Positions 48,268 through 57,230 of a DNA stretch of 57,490 nucleotides are shown here, piece by piece. This stretch comes from Actinomycetes bacterium (GTDB taxonomy: Bacteria > Actinomycetota > Acidimicrobiia > Acidimicrobiales > Acidimicrobiaceae), in the NCBI GenBank assembly GCA_021826315.1, contig JAKAZZ010000013.1, positions 1-57,490 of the forward strand. The letters run 5' to 3'. Position 1 is the stretch's first letter; the number at the start of each line of letters is the position of its first letter. The notes beneath the pieces were generated by a model. It was not told the DNA's origin and did no database searches. It saw only the letters and a program-made list of their open reading frames with translations. Both the position numbers and the translations under genes were made by a program.

Positions 48268-49422
48268 GTGGCGATACGTGCTTTAGTTGGATTCGGTACC
48301 AGGCCAGAGGCTATAAAAATGGCGCCGATGGTAAAGGCGCTTCAAGGAGATCCACTCTTTGATATTGACGTAGTTACGACCGGGCAACACACATCGATAC
48401 TGCGACAGGTGCTTGACGTCTTTTCAATTGAGCCAACCCTTGAGTTGGAGTTGGTTCGCAGTACTAACTCATTAGGTGAGCTCACCTCAAAGTTGATGGA
48501 ACTTGCAACAAGTGCTATCGAAAAGATCTCTCCAGATGTAGTAATCGTTCAGGGAGATACGACGACGACGTTCGTACTTGCTCTCGCAGCCTTCTATGCG
48601 AAGACTAAGGTCGTCCATTTGGAAGCGGGGCTGAGAACTTCAAATCCATATTCTCCATTTCCAGAGGAGATTAATCGCCGTATAACGAGCCAACTTGCAG
48701 ATCTTCACCTAGCCCCCACCTCAATAGCTGCTCGAAACCTGCTCAATGAAGCTATTCCAAAGGAGCGGATCGTAACAACTGGCAATACCGTGATCGACGC
48801 CTTATTGGAGGTCATTGGTGGAGGCTACAACTTGGAAACCACGGAGGTTCCAGATATCCTTGCGTCGAATCGAAGGTACATTCTTGTTACCATGCATCGG
48901 AGGGAATCATGGGGCGAACCAATGGTCCAAGTATCAACGGCATTGGGAAAGATTGCAAAGAAGTACCCGGAGTTCGATCTCGTCCTTCCCTTGCACCCAA
49001 ATGAACTGGTCCAAAGTGCAATGAGAAGCGGTTTAGATGGGGCAAGTAACGTAAAGATTATCTCACCAGCACCGTACGTAGACTTTTGCAGGCTGATGAA
49101 TGGAGCTACCCTAATTCTGACGGATAGCGGCGGAATTCAAGAGGAGGCCCCTTCTTTAGGTAAACCCGTACTAGTTGCGCGGGATACTACTGAAAGGCCC
49201 GAGGCTATCGCTGCTGGAGTTGCAAAGCTGGTTGGAACGGATCCGGTTGATGTTGTCCGCGAGATCACGCGACTACTTGATGATGGTGACTACTACAATT
49301 CGATAGCTAGGCGATCAAATCCTTTTGGAGACGGAAAGGCTGCTATTCGGTCGGCTGAGGCGGTTAAGTGGCTCTTTGGCCAGAGTGACCGACCGTCTGA
49401 CTTCATCTATAGCCAAGATTGA
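48268..49422 (+). CDS. wecB: UDP-N-acetylglucosamine 2-epimerase (non-hydrolysing)
   Basis: This 384-residue enzyme interconverts UDP-GlcNAc and UDP-ManNAc for cell-surface polymers. Family motifs are FGTRPEAIKMAPMVKAL at the N-terminus, VQGDTTTTFVLALAAF, HLEAGLRTSNPYSPFPEEIN, MHRRESWGEP and LTDSGGIQEEAPSLGKPVL. The GTG start is preceded by AAGGAG. It is the only clear nucleotide-sugar enzyme in the locus, so ManNAc or a derivative is a likely sugar for the polymer built by the downstream synthase. Confidence 0.94.
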   Translation: MAIRALVGFGTRPEAIKMAPMVKALQGDPLFDIDVVTTGQHTSILRQVLDVFSIEPTLELELVRSTNSLGELTSKLMELATSAIEKISPDVVIVQGDTTTTFVLALAAFYAKTKVVHLEAGLRTSNPYSPFPEEINRRITSQLADLHLAPTSIAARNLLNEAIPKERIVTTGNTVIDALLEVIGGGYNLETTEVPDILASNRRYILVTMHRRESWGEPMVQVSTALGKIAKKYPEFDLVLPLHPNELVQSAMRSGLDGASNVKIISPAPYVDFCRLMNGATLILTDSGGIQEEAPSLGKPVLVARDTTERPEAIAAGVAKLVGTDPVDVVREITRLLDDGDYYNSIARRSNPFGDGKAAIRSAEAVKWLFGQSDRPSDFIYSQD

Positions 49423-49470
49423 GTTACCATCAAAGTTCCATAGGATGAAAAAAATCGGAGCTGTAAGCGA

Positions 49471-51093
49471 TTGCTTAGAAAAACTGATTCTTTTTGGCGG
49501 GCATTGGGAATTGCCGTTGGCTTGACTCTATTAGCGGGGGTTGTAGCCTCTTGCGGGGGCGGTGCTCCCAAGTTGCCCAGTCCAGGTCCACTTTTACCAC
49601 TTGAGACATCCACTTCGATGACACAATCTACGGCTGTTGTCAGCTCGTTGGCTGCCACTTCAACTACCGCCGTAAGCTCCGGTTCGTCGTTGGCGACAGT
49701 TGATCAAAATTCAGCGAGCGTTACATCTTCGGTAGGCATCAATGTGCCGGCCCCTTTACCTCTATCGGGGGTAGGAACTGCTAATTTGGCGATGTTTCAA
49801 AGTAGTGGGGCGGCCTATACCTTTAGTCAATTTCGCTCGGTGGAGTCGAACAATACAGGCAATAACGGCTACGACGATGCTACGTTGGATCCGACGACAC
49901 TCAAGGTAGTCGACCTCGGTCCCTTCTATCAGGGAACTCCTACCGTGGCAGTAGACCTTGCAATCTCCCCGGCTGCAATATCATTTGCGTGGCCCAGTGA
50001 TCGCGGTTACTCCAATTTGATCTGTGACGTCCCCGGTGCAGGAAGCTTCAATCTAGATGCACTTTGTATTAGGTCGCAACTTCGCCAGATGGCAGTGATG
50101 GCGAAGCTCAATGACTATACCCTTTCACAAGCGCAAAGTCAGCTTTATAACCAGTTATCTAGTGACAGTGATCCTTCGCTCGGTTCATCTGTTAATCAGC
50201 AGCAGCTAAACCAAGTTGTTGACTTATCATTGGACATATCAAATTCAATTGCCAACATTCGAGTCAGTGGATCAAGCGATAGTCAATTTCGCTACTCAGT
50301 TACTATCGACACCTTGGACAACTTATCTTCCACTTTGGCCGCCGTGAAGGCAACCTTTCCATCGAGAGCCATGGTCCGTATCGTGGTAGACCCTAACGTC
50401 TCGCTCGATCAATACCAAAGGGCTATCGATCTCGCACATTCGATGTCGATTGAAGTGATGATCGAGCTTATGGACTCGCAGTACATGGCCTCTTATTCAC
50501 TAACCAGTTATCAAAGCCGAATCGATCAGATCTTGGCAACCTTGAAAGATGTGGATGCGTGGGAAGTAGGAAACGAGGTCAACGGTAATTGGCTAGGTCC
50601 AGACGTGGGTGCGAAGGTGGCTTATGCGGTCAACAAGGCGGCGAGCCTTTCATCGGCGCCCCTATATCTGACTCTTTATTGGCAACTAGGCGAAGATGAC
50701 GCTGCACACTCCATTTTTAATTGGGTAAGTTCAAATTTGAACTCAGATGAAATGGCGAAGATCTCATCAGTTGGGATTTCGATGTACCCCCAAGAGGCAC
50801 CACTCGGGGCATCATTTTTTAGAGTTATGACGACGCTTCACTCTGTTTACTTTCCGAATCAGAGCCTTTACATTGGCGAGTTGGGTTACGGCGGGAGTGG
50901 TGTAACTGGTTCTTGGTGGTGGGGGTCGCCGTCGGTTAGCGATACTTCAAAGGCTCAGGTCGCATCTTCCTACCTAGGTTTGCTTCTATCCTTGCCCTAC
51001 AGCGTCTCGTCCGGTCCATTTTGGTGGTATTTCACTGAAGAGTATGCAACTTCTCCCCAGCTTTTAGCCTCTTTGCATGGATGGTACCGTTAG
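49471..51093 (+). CDS. Clan GH-A-like glycoside hydrolase lipoprotein
   Basis: This 540-residue product starts at a TTG (no in-frame ATG before the lipobox), with GGAG 11 bases upstream. It has a signal peptide and lipobox (GLTLLAGVVASCGGG), then a Ser/Thr-rich linker. The C-terminal half is a predicted TIM barrel with DAWEVGNEVNGNWLG, where the Asn-Glu pair resembles the acid/base of clan GH-A, and LYIGELGYGGSG with a Glu in the nucleophile position. The glycosidase family and substrate are not assigned. It probably trims or remodels the polysaccharide made by the neighbouring genes. Confidence 0.68.
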   Translation: MLRKTDSFWRALGIAVGLTLLAGVVASCGGGAPKLPSPGPLLPLETSTSMTQSTAVVSSLAATSTTAVSSGSSLATVDQNSASVTSSVGINVPAPLPLSGVGTANLAMFQSSGAAYTFSQFRSVESNNTGNNGYDDATLDPTTLKVVDLGPFYQGTPTVAVDLAISPAAISFAWPSDRGYSNLICDVPGAGSFNLDALCIRSQLRQMAVMAKLNDYTLSQAQSQLYNQLSSDSDPSLGSSVNQQQLNQVVDLSLDISNSIANIRVSGSSDSQFRYSVTIDTLDNLSSTLAAVKATFPSRAMVRIVVDPNVSLDQYQRAIDLAHSMSIEVMIELMDSQYMASYSLTSYQSRIDQILATLKDVDAWEVGNEVNGNWLGPDVGAKVAYAVNKAASLSSAPLYLTLYWQLGEDDAAHSIFNWVSSNLNSDEMAKISSVGISMYPQEAPLGASFFRVMTTLHSVYFPNQSLYIGELGYGGSGVTGSWWWGSPSVSDTSKAQVASSYLGLLLSLPYSVSSGPFWWYFTEEYATSPQLLASLHGWYR

Positions 51094-51184
51094 CAGGGAC
51101 TCACGATTACCTCTTTCAGTGGTAAACAAGCGCGATTCTTAGAGATAATTTAAAAATAAAACCGCAAACAGTGGTTATCGTCAT

Positions 51185-51203
51185 TTTAAGTGATAAACTT
51201 AAA
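51185..51203. repeat. Inverted repeat upstream of the LAFTG protein
   Basis: TTTAAGT (51185-51191) and ACTTAAA (51197-51203) flank GATAA in an AT-rich stretch about 70 bases before the ATG at 51275. It may be an operator or part of the promoter. Confidence 0.35.
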
Positions 51204-51274
51204 TATAAATTAGATTTTTCTAAGGGGTCGACGGTTCCGATACGTATTATGGAACACGAGAGAATGGGGTCGCA

Positions 51275-51481
51275 ATGTCAGGCGTAAACACAACCTTAAC
51301 TACTTTGGGTAACGTTACTGGAACTACTTTGGGTAGCGTCGCTTCAACTATAGCCGCAAGTCAGACCACCGGCGTACCACATAGCGCTCTTGCCTTCACG
51401 GGTTTTGCGCTCGGGGGTTATGCGCTTTTGGTTGTAGGACTGGCGGTTTTAGGGGTTGTCCTAAAGGTATTCAACCGTTAG
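51275..51481 (+). CDS. Tiny sortase-anchored protein with LAFTG motif
   Basis: This 68-residue protein has no recognised domain. Residues 40-44 are LAFTG, followed by a hydrophobic helix GGYALLVVGLAVLGVVL and the basic end KVFNR, which is exactly a cell-wall sorting signal. The N-terminal 39 residues are Thr/Gly/Ser/Ala-rich and lack a classical Sec signal peptide, which is odd for a sorted protein. The match with the class E-like sortase at 46824 is good. The ATG follows GGGG. Its own AT-rich promoter region suggests separate expression. Confidence 0.72.
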   Translation: MSGVNTTLTTLGNVTGTTLGSVASTIAASQTTGVPHSALAFTGFALGGYALLVVGLAVLGVVLKVFNR

Positions 51482-51593
51482 TCGTTGGGTTATTTTGTGA
51501 GGCGAAGTGAAGATTTCTCTCATTAGATATTGCTAATTTTTAAATTATAGTACAGTTCTCGTTCAGTTGGATTGCAAAAGACTTGGAGTAGGG

Positions 51594-53420
51594 ATGCGAG
51601 AGGCGCGCAAAGAGTTCAAAGGTTTTGTTAGGGCTCGGACTGGAGCAAAAGTCGCTGTTGCAAGTGCTCTCGCATCGACTACGGTGCTGACTGCTTTGGT
51701 AGCTTTACCGAAGGCTGCATCGGCTGAAACGCACACAAATGAAAATGAAATAGCCCGTCAACTGCAGGCGATTGCACCAGGGTCGACAGCATGGGGAACA
51801 CCATCTGAGCCCAATAAGACTCTTGTCCTTTACGACGTTACTGGTCCATGGGGCTACCTTGGACAAATGTACGCTATTCTCGCAGGGAATCTGGCAACCC
51901 ATGGTGGCATGGTTGTCGCCCAACCCGCTACGGATTACGTAGCCGGTGAGGCTTCTAAGTTCAATCTTGTCATTTATGTGGGTTCAACCTACAATGAGCC
52001 TCTCCCTCAAGCCATGATTACTGATGTGACTACAACGTCGACCCCAGTTCTTTGGCTCGGTGAAAATGCGTGGGAGCTTGATAACTCTTCAGCATCAGCG
52101 ACAACTGCGTTTGAGGCTAAGTACGGTTGGGATCCCTCCACGAGTTATTTCGATGGCGATAATATAACTTCCGTATCGTACAAGGGCGAGACAATAAACC
52201 GCAACGTTCTCGCGGGATCTGTAATAGGCGATAACATCACTAATCCAGCAATGGTAAACGTCCTTGCGATGGCAAATTGCTCTTCATCAACTGGAACGGC
52301 GGTAGCGTGTCAGAGCCAGGCCCGTGCGAACGGTAATAGCTCTTTCCCATATGCAATTCAATCGAGTAACATCACCTTCGTGGGCGAGAATCCCCTTTCT
52401 TACATAGCTGAAAACGATCGCTACCTAGTTTTGGCGGATCTTATCGACGCAACACTTCTGCCAAATGCGTCGAGTCATAGGGCCTTAGTTCGGCTTGAAG
52501 ACGTCAACGTCAATGATTCAACCACGCAATTGCTCGCCGTTGCAAGGTACCTCAACTCTCAGCACATTCCTTTTAGTATCAACCTGATTCCTCACTGGCT
52601 TGATCCGCTCGGTACCTACAGCAACGGTACGCCTACCAACATCCCACTCAACTCACCTCAAGCTGCAAACTTCGTGAAGACCCTCAAGGAGATGATACGT
52701 TTAGGGGGGAATTTGGCGATGGAGGGTTACACCCATCAGTACTCCAACATCGCAAATCCATACGACGGCACAAGTGCTGATGACTTTGAGTTTTATCGCG
52801 GACAGTGCTCAACGACAAACAGCTATCCTTATAGCTTTGTATCGCCGTGCCAAAACAACGACTGGGTTATCTTTGAGGGACCTGTGCCAAACGACAGTGC
52901 CTCTTGGGCTTCGGGACGAGTTGCTGCAGGTCTCTCCGAGATACGATCTGTCGATCTCCCTCGTCCAAAATTCTGGGTTACGCCGCACTACGCTGCCTCA
53001 TCGGTAGACTACCAGGCCTTCGCTTCTTACTTTGGAAGCAATACGGAGACTGCCAACTACGACCGTCGCCTCTATTTCAGTGGACAGTTGAGCAATCCAG
53101 CTACGCCAAACTATAACGAGCTAGTCGGACAATTCTTCCCATATACCGTCCATGATCTTTATGGAACGACGGTTATTCCAGAGAACCTAGGTGATTACGA
53201 GCCAGTGATGCTCAACAACCATCCTCCGAGACTTCCAGCCGATATCGTTGCCGAGGCCAAGGCCAATCTCGTGGTTCGCGATGGATTTGCTAGCTTCTTT
53301 TACGACCCCAGTTACGGCACCACTCCTCTAACGGAAATCGTAAATGGTATCAAGTCCCTGGGCTACAACTTCGTATCGCCTACAACATTGTTAGGCCAAT
53401 CGAGCACAACTACTTTCTAG
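51594..53420 (+). CDS. Secreted DUF2334-type polysaccharide deacetylase-like protein
   Basis: This 608-residue product starts at the ATG at 51594, preceded by GGAG; a TTG at 51567 would add nine residues. The signal peptide (VAVASALASTTVLTALVALP, then AASA) is followed by a domain that may bind ligand. From about residue 300 a carbohydrate-esterase-like part reads ALVRLEDVNVNDSTTQLLAV, then IPFSINLIPHWLDP and LAMEGYTHQYSN, which is the DUF2334 pattern related to polysaccharide deacetylases with their Asp and His metal residues. It may deacetylate the polymer outside the cell. A 13-bp terminator follows it. Confidence 0.78.
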   Translation: MREARKEFKGFVRARTGAKVAVASALASTTVLTALVALPKAASAETHTNENEIARQLQAIAPGSTAWGTPSEPNKTLVLYDVTGPWGYLGQMYAILAGNLATHGGMVVAQPATDYVAGEASKFNLVIYVGSTYNEPLPQAMITDVTTTSTPVLWLGENAWELDNSSASATTAFEAKYGWDPSTSYFDGDNITSVSYKGETINRNVLAGSVIGDNITNPAMVNVLAMANCSSSTGTAVACQSQARANGNSSFPYAIQSSNITFVGENPLSYIAENDRYLVLADLIDATLLPNASSHRALVRLEDVNVNDSTTQLLAVARYLNSQHIPFSINLIPHWLDPLGTYSNGTPTNIPLNSPQAANFVKTLKEMIRLGGNLAMEGYTHQYSNIANPYDGTSADDFEFYRGQCSTTNSYPYSFVSPCQNNDWVIFEGPVPNDSASWASGRVAAGLSEIRSVDLPRPKFWVTPHYAASSVDYQAFASYFGSNTETANYDRRLYFSGQLSNPATPNYNELVGQFFPYTVHDLYGTTVIPENLGDYEPVMLNNHPPRLPADIVAEAKANLVVRDGFASFFYDPSYGTTPLTEIVNGIKSLGYNFVSPTTLLGQSSTTTF

Positions 53421-53439
53421 TTGAGAGGCGTTGACTCTG

Positions 53440-53480
53440 AAAGTGTCGCAGCTATTTCGGCTGCGACACTTTTGTAGTTT
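53440..53480 (+). terminator. Intrinsic terminator after the deacetylase-like gene
   Basis: AAAGTGTCGCAGC (53440-53452) pairs perfectly with GCTGCGACACTTT (53460-53472) across a seven-base loop and is followed by a short T-rich stretch. It separates the deacetylase-like gene from the synthase. Confidence 0.85.
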
Positions 53481-53571
53481 CAAAGTTGTAATGGATTAAG
53501 GTTTGATCAAAATTTAGGTGTCTGCATTTACTGTCGAATTAGATAGTGAGCTTTTTTGATAGGGTGTTGAA

Positions 53572-55092
53572 GTGCGCTATGTAACTCCAATTTTGATACT
53601 TGCGTTTTTGGTATACGGCATTGGGTACGTCATTCTCTCTCGAACCAAGAAGTCGTTGTCTGCGGTTGTAGATACAAACGAAGATATTCACTTCATCTTC
53701 CTTCTCCCTTGCCTCAATGAAGGAAAAGTAATCGGAAAGAGCCTTGATCGACTTCTGGAAATTCCATACTCAAATAAGAGCGTTGTGGTAATCGACGATG
53801 CGTCGGATGACGACACTTTTGAAGTTGTGTCACGCTACTTCGACAGAAGGGTTTCTCTTCTAAGGCGGGAACTTCCTGATGCTCGAAAGGGCAAGGGCGA
53901 AGCCCTAAATGCGGCATATCGAGCCATCACCTCTTCTCCTGAGATTATCGCGAGCGACCCCAGTAAAGTGGTCATAGTGATTATCGACGCCGATGGCAGG
54001 CTTCAAAGTGACGCTCTTAGTAGGGTTGCGCCATACTTTGACGATCCAAAGGTTGCTGCCGTACAAATTGGTGTACGGATGTACAACTCTGCTAAATCGA
54101 TTCTGGCACGCATGCAAGACTTTGAATTCCTTGTGTTTACCGAGATATTCCAGCGCGCACGGCATCAAATTGGATCTTCAGGTTTGGGTGGTAATGGGCA
54201 GTTCAATCGGCTTAGCGGACTGGCGGACTTGGGCGAGACACCTTGGTCAAATCTTTTGACCGAAGATCTGGACCTGGGACTTAAACTCATTGAGCGCGGT
54301 TGGTTCAACGCATTCTGCCAAGATACTTATGTATCCCAGCAAGGGGTTACTTCGTTTTCAAAGCTGATTCGCCAAAGGACGAGGTGGTTTCAGGGTCACC
54401 TTCAATGCTGGTACCACTTTCCCCGCATTATTAAGGCAAAGCTGTCACCTGGAGCAACCGTCGATCTGTTGTATAACCTGACTGGTCCGATGACAGTGCT
54501 ACTCCTGTCGCTCTCGATATTTGCAGTGTTACTTGCGAATATCCTCATACTGATATCTGAGCCAATGAAGTACATCGATGCGGTTACCTCGAATTATGGC
54601 CTTCCATTGATAATCGTGTATCTCTTTTCATTTGGCTTTGCGCCCATTTACGCATACCTTTACTTGAAGGCGACGCCCGAAGTATCGGTGATTCGAGGCA
54701 TTTACTATGCGCACCTTTACGTCTTCTACTCTTACATCTGGTTTATCTCAGGTTGGAGAGCTATCTTTCGAATTGTTTTTCGAAAGAAGGGATGGTCTAA
54801 GACCTCTAGATTCACCAAGCAGGTTGCGATTCTGGATCCGCACGAAAACTCTTCAAGCAAGCTCGTTAGAAGGCAGGAACGCCGAACGGTAATGTCCTTC
54901 GGTGAGGGTCCCCGAGTTGCTAGCCCTGAAACTTTCGATAGGAATCGAGGCCAATTTGCCCTCGATGATATTGAGCTTTTGAATCAAGAACTACCGCTTG
55001 AACTACTGGATCGACTTATTCGACGTGAAAGTGGTGCTCGAGGCCTTGGATTCCTGTGGTCTGATGTGGAGCAAGGTGAGCAGTCTCTTTAA
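53572..55092 (+). CDS. Processive GT2 polysaccharide synthase
   Basis: This 506-residue membrane synthase is related to poly-N-acetylglucosamine, cellulose and hyaluronan synthases. It has one N-terminal membrane segment (ILILAFLVYGIGYVIL), a cytosolic GT2 domain with VVIDDASDDDT, VIIDADGRLQSDAL, acceptor-region TEDLDLGLKLIERG, and the processive motif RQRTRWFQGHLQCW (QxxRW). Three or four C-terminal membrane segments follow. It starts at a GTG at 53572. The C-terminal cytosolic tail of 120 residues is unusual. Overlap with the next lipoprotein gene by 29 bases couples them. Confidence 0.88.
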   Translation: MRYVTPILILAFLVYGIGYVILSRTKKSLSAVVDTNEDIHFIFLLPCLNEGKVIGKSLDRLLEIPYSNKSVVVIDDASDDDTFEVVSRYFDRRVSLLRRELPDARKGKGEALNAAYRAITSSPEIIASDPSKVVIVIIDADGRLQSDALSRVAPYFDDPKVAAVQIGVRMYNSAKSILARMQDFEFLVFTEIFQRARHQIGSSGLGGNGQFNRLSGLADLGETPWSNLLTEDLDLGLKLIERGWFNAFCQDTYVSQQGVTSFSKLIRQRTRWFQGHLQCWYHFPRIIKAKLSPGATVDLLYNLTGPMTVLLLSLSIFAVLLANILILISEPMKYIDAVTSNYGLPLIIVYLFSFGFAPIYAYLYLKATPEVSVIRGIYYAHLYVFYSYIWFISGWRAIFRIVFRKKGWSKTSRFTKQVAILDPHENSSSKLVRRQERRTVMSFGEGPRVASPETFDRNRGQFALDDIELLNQELPLELLDRLIRRESGARGLGFLWSDVEQGEQSL

Positions 55093-57169
55093 ATTATCGC
55101 AGCGTAGTTCAAGAGGATCCTTACTCCGCTTTCGAAAGATCTGTATCTCAGTCTTTCTTGGAGCGTTGTTGGCGCCCCTTCTTGCCTCCTGCGGAAGTGC
55201 TTCGCCAAATGCCTCTACTAATACGCCGATTGCGGTGACTGCGTGGCCCGGAGCGGATCCAGTTCTTGTCTTTGGGTCACCTGCTGAGGGGCCAAGATTC
55301 TTGAATATCCTTCGATCAGCTGGTTACGTAGGCTATATGGGGTCTACGTCAGATTTGAAGACCTATCGAAACTTAGTTGTTCTGAACGATGCATTCCTTG
55401 ATGCGGCTCAGATTTCAGAGATAAAAGATTGGGTCAAAAACGGTGGACGAGCCGTTCTCCTATCTCCAATTGTTGATAGCGCCTTCAAATTACAGCTGTC
55501 GTCGGCAGGAGTGGCAATTTCTTCAGTTGATGATCCGAACTTGAAGGTTCCAGCCAACTTTCAAGGAACCCTTTCTACTTTTGTGCCCAAAGAAGGCTTA
55601 ACCGCGTTAGTGACTGCAACACATCGTGGTGGGCGTAGGCCTATCGTAGTGAGCGACACATATGGCTCTGGGCGGATTCTCGCGACCTCGTTCGACCCCT
55701 TTGCCGATAGTCGAAATGGTTATGAAGTCCTCCCTTCTCTCGGCCTTATGGTCGGTACATTTCTTGATGCCCATCGAGGTCCTCAAACCCTGCAGACGAC
55801 CGTTTATTTAGATCCAGGAGTACTTCCAGCGAATTTGAAGTTCAACTACGCTCAAATCGCGTCTGATCTGGTTGGCGTTCGGTCCGTTGAGCTCGCAGCT
55901 TGGGACTTTGGGTTCGTTACTCCGGGTGCTAATTACCCATATCAATCTCTAATAGACGCGTTGCACAATAGAGGAATACTTGTTTACGCTTGGCTTGAGC
56001 CACCGTTTGTAAATGACTTTACCTGGCAGCAGTATCCAAATTGCCGAGAGGTGAATGAGGCAGGAAAGGCAGCGATAGGGGACTGGCGAGAGCTGATAGC
56101 GCTTGAAGATCCGGCGTGCTTCAATATTGCTTGGAGTCAATTTGCGACCGTACTCTCCTCTTTTAAGTGGGACGGGGTGAACTTTGCGGAGATGTACTTT
56201 GAATCTTTGGCCGATCCCAAGACCGCAACCCCCTTTTCGCCTACGGCTCTGGCGCAATTTGGTGGCGATCCGCTTTTGAATGAGTCTGGTTTTATTAGCT
56301 TTAGGGAAAAATTGGTAGCACGGATCGATGGTGAGTTGCTTTCAAAGGTCAACACCCTACCTAATGCTGCCACCTTAGATAAAGAGCTCACGATCATTGA
56401 CGATACTCTCGATCCGACCGAGGCGACGAATATAGGCTCCAATATGACCATGTTGGCGCAAGTAGCCAACAGCAATGGTGCCGAACTTCAAGTTGAAGAT
56501 CCTTATACGGTGTGGTCCAAGGGGCCAGGCCGCTACCTGACCGTCAATACGAAGGTGAGTCACCTTGTCTCGTCTGCCAATTATTCGATAGACATCAACG
56601 ACATAAATAGGGGAAACCTTGCCAAGCCAACCGCTTATCCGACCTTGGGGGAGCTCGATCTAGCAGCGCTGGAGGCAGGAAGGGTAAATTCGAAGGTTGA
56701 CTTCTATGCCTTGGGAACAATTGGCAACTATGACCTGTCTAATTTGAGTTATGCGGTGGCGGGAAGCGTCGGGGAGACTCCATCTGGCGTAATCTCCAAC
56801 TTTCCCGTAAAGGTCGCAGCTCCTTCTATCTACCAACGGCTAAAAGTCGATGGGGCGAGTTGGCCAACTGCGAATGGCATAGCTGTTATCCCAGCTGGAA
56901 CGCATAGCCTTGTTTGGTCCAAGGGGCCATCGTTATCTCCGGGGCTATTATCGATCGATGCAAATTTAGGTGATGCTCGAGTACTATCGCCTACCAAGAT
57001 CTTTTTCGACTACTACTCCCGGTCCGTTGTATATGCACTTCTCTCGGAGGCTCCAAAGACGGTAACTGCGAGTGCGGCAGCGATTGCAGTCACCTCTTCG
57101 CCCGATCCAAATGGAGGGTATTGGGTGAAACTTCCTGCCGGACGGGTTTCAATAGTTGCAACCTTCTGA
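55064..57169 (+). CDS. Large lipoprotein with GATase-like and glycosidase-like domains
   Basis: This 701-residue product starts at the ATG at 55064; a GTG at 55076 and an earlier frame are alternatives. The signal peptide and lipobox end in LLAPLLASCGS. An alpha/beta domain follows (VLVFGSPAEGPRFL, then DWVKNGGRAVLLSP) resembling the GATase-like domains of Pel-type export proteins. A TIM-barrel-like middle has LHNRGILVYAWLEPPF and KWDGVNFAEMYFESL with Asp and Glu at likely catalytic sites, as in PgaB-like and GH166-like enzymes. A beta-rich C-terminus follows. The assignment is by pattern, not full alignment. It overlaps the synthase gene, suggesting a coupled export or hydrolysis role. Confidence 0.62.
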   Translation: MWSKVSSLFKLSQRSSRGSLLRFRKICISVFLGALLAPLLASCGSASPNASTNTPIAVTAWPGADPVLVFGSPAEGPRFLNILRSAGYVGYMGSTSDLKTYRNLVVLNDAFLDAAQISEIKDWVKNGGRAVLLSPIVDSAFKLQLSSAGVAISSVDDPNLKVPANFQGTLSTFVPKEGLTALVTATHRGGRRPIVVSDTYGSGRILATSFDPFADSRNGYEVLPSLGLMVGTFLDAHRGPQTLQTTVYLDPGVLPANLKFNYAQIASDLVGVRSVELAAWDFGFVTPGANYPYQSLIDALHNRGILVYAWLEPPFVNDFTWQQYPNCREVNEAGKAAIGDWRELIALEDPACFNIAWSQFATVLSSFKWDGVNFAEMYFESLADPKTATPFSPTALAQFGGDPLLNESGFISFREKLVARIDGELLSKVNTLPNAATLDKELTIIDDTLDPTEATNIGSNMTMLAQVANSNGAELQVEDPYTVWSKGPGRYLTVNTKVSHLVSSANYSIDINDINRGNLAKPTAYPTLGELDLAALEAGRVNSKVDFYALGTIGNYDLSNLSYAVAGSVGETPSGVISNFPVKVAAPSIYQRLKVDGASWPTANGIAVIPAGTHSLVWSKGPSLSPGLLSIDANLGDARVLSPTKIFFDYYSRSVVYALLSEAPKTVTASAAAIAVTSSPDPNGGYWVKLPAGRVSIVATF

Positions 57170-57230
57170 GTGTGACTTGCTGCGGAAAAGGTAGCGATTG
57201 AAGGAGAACTGATCAACCTCCGTTTTTAGG

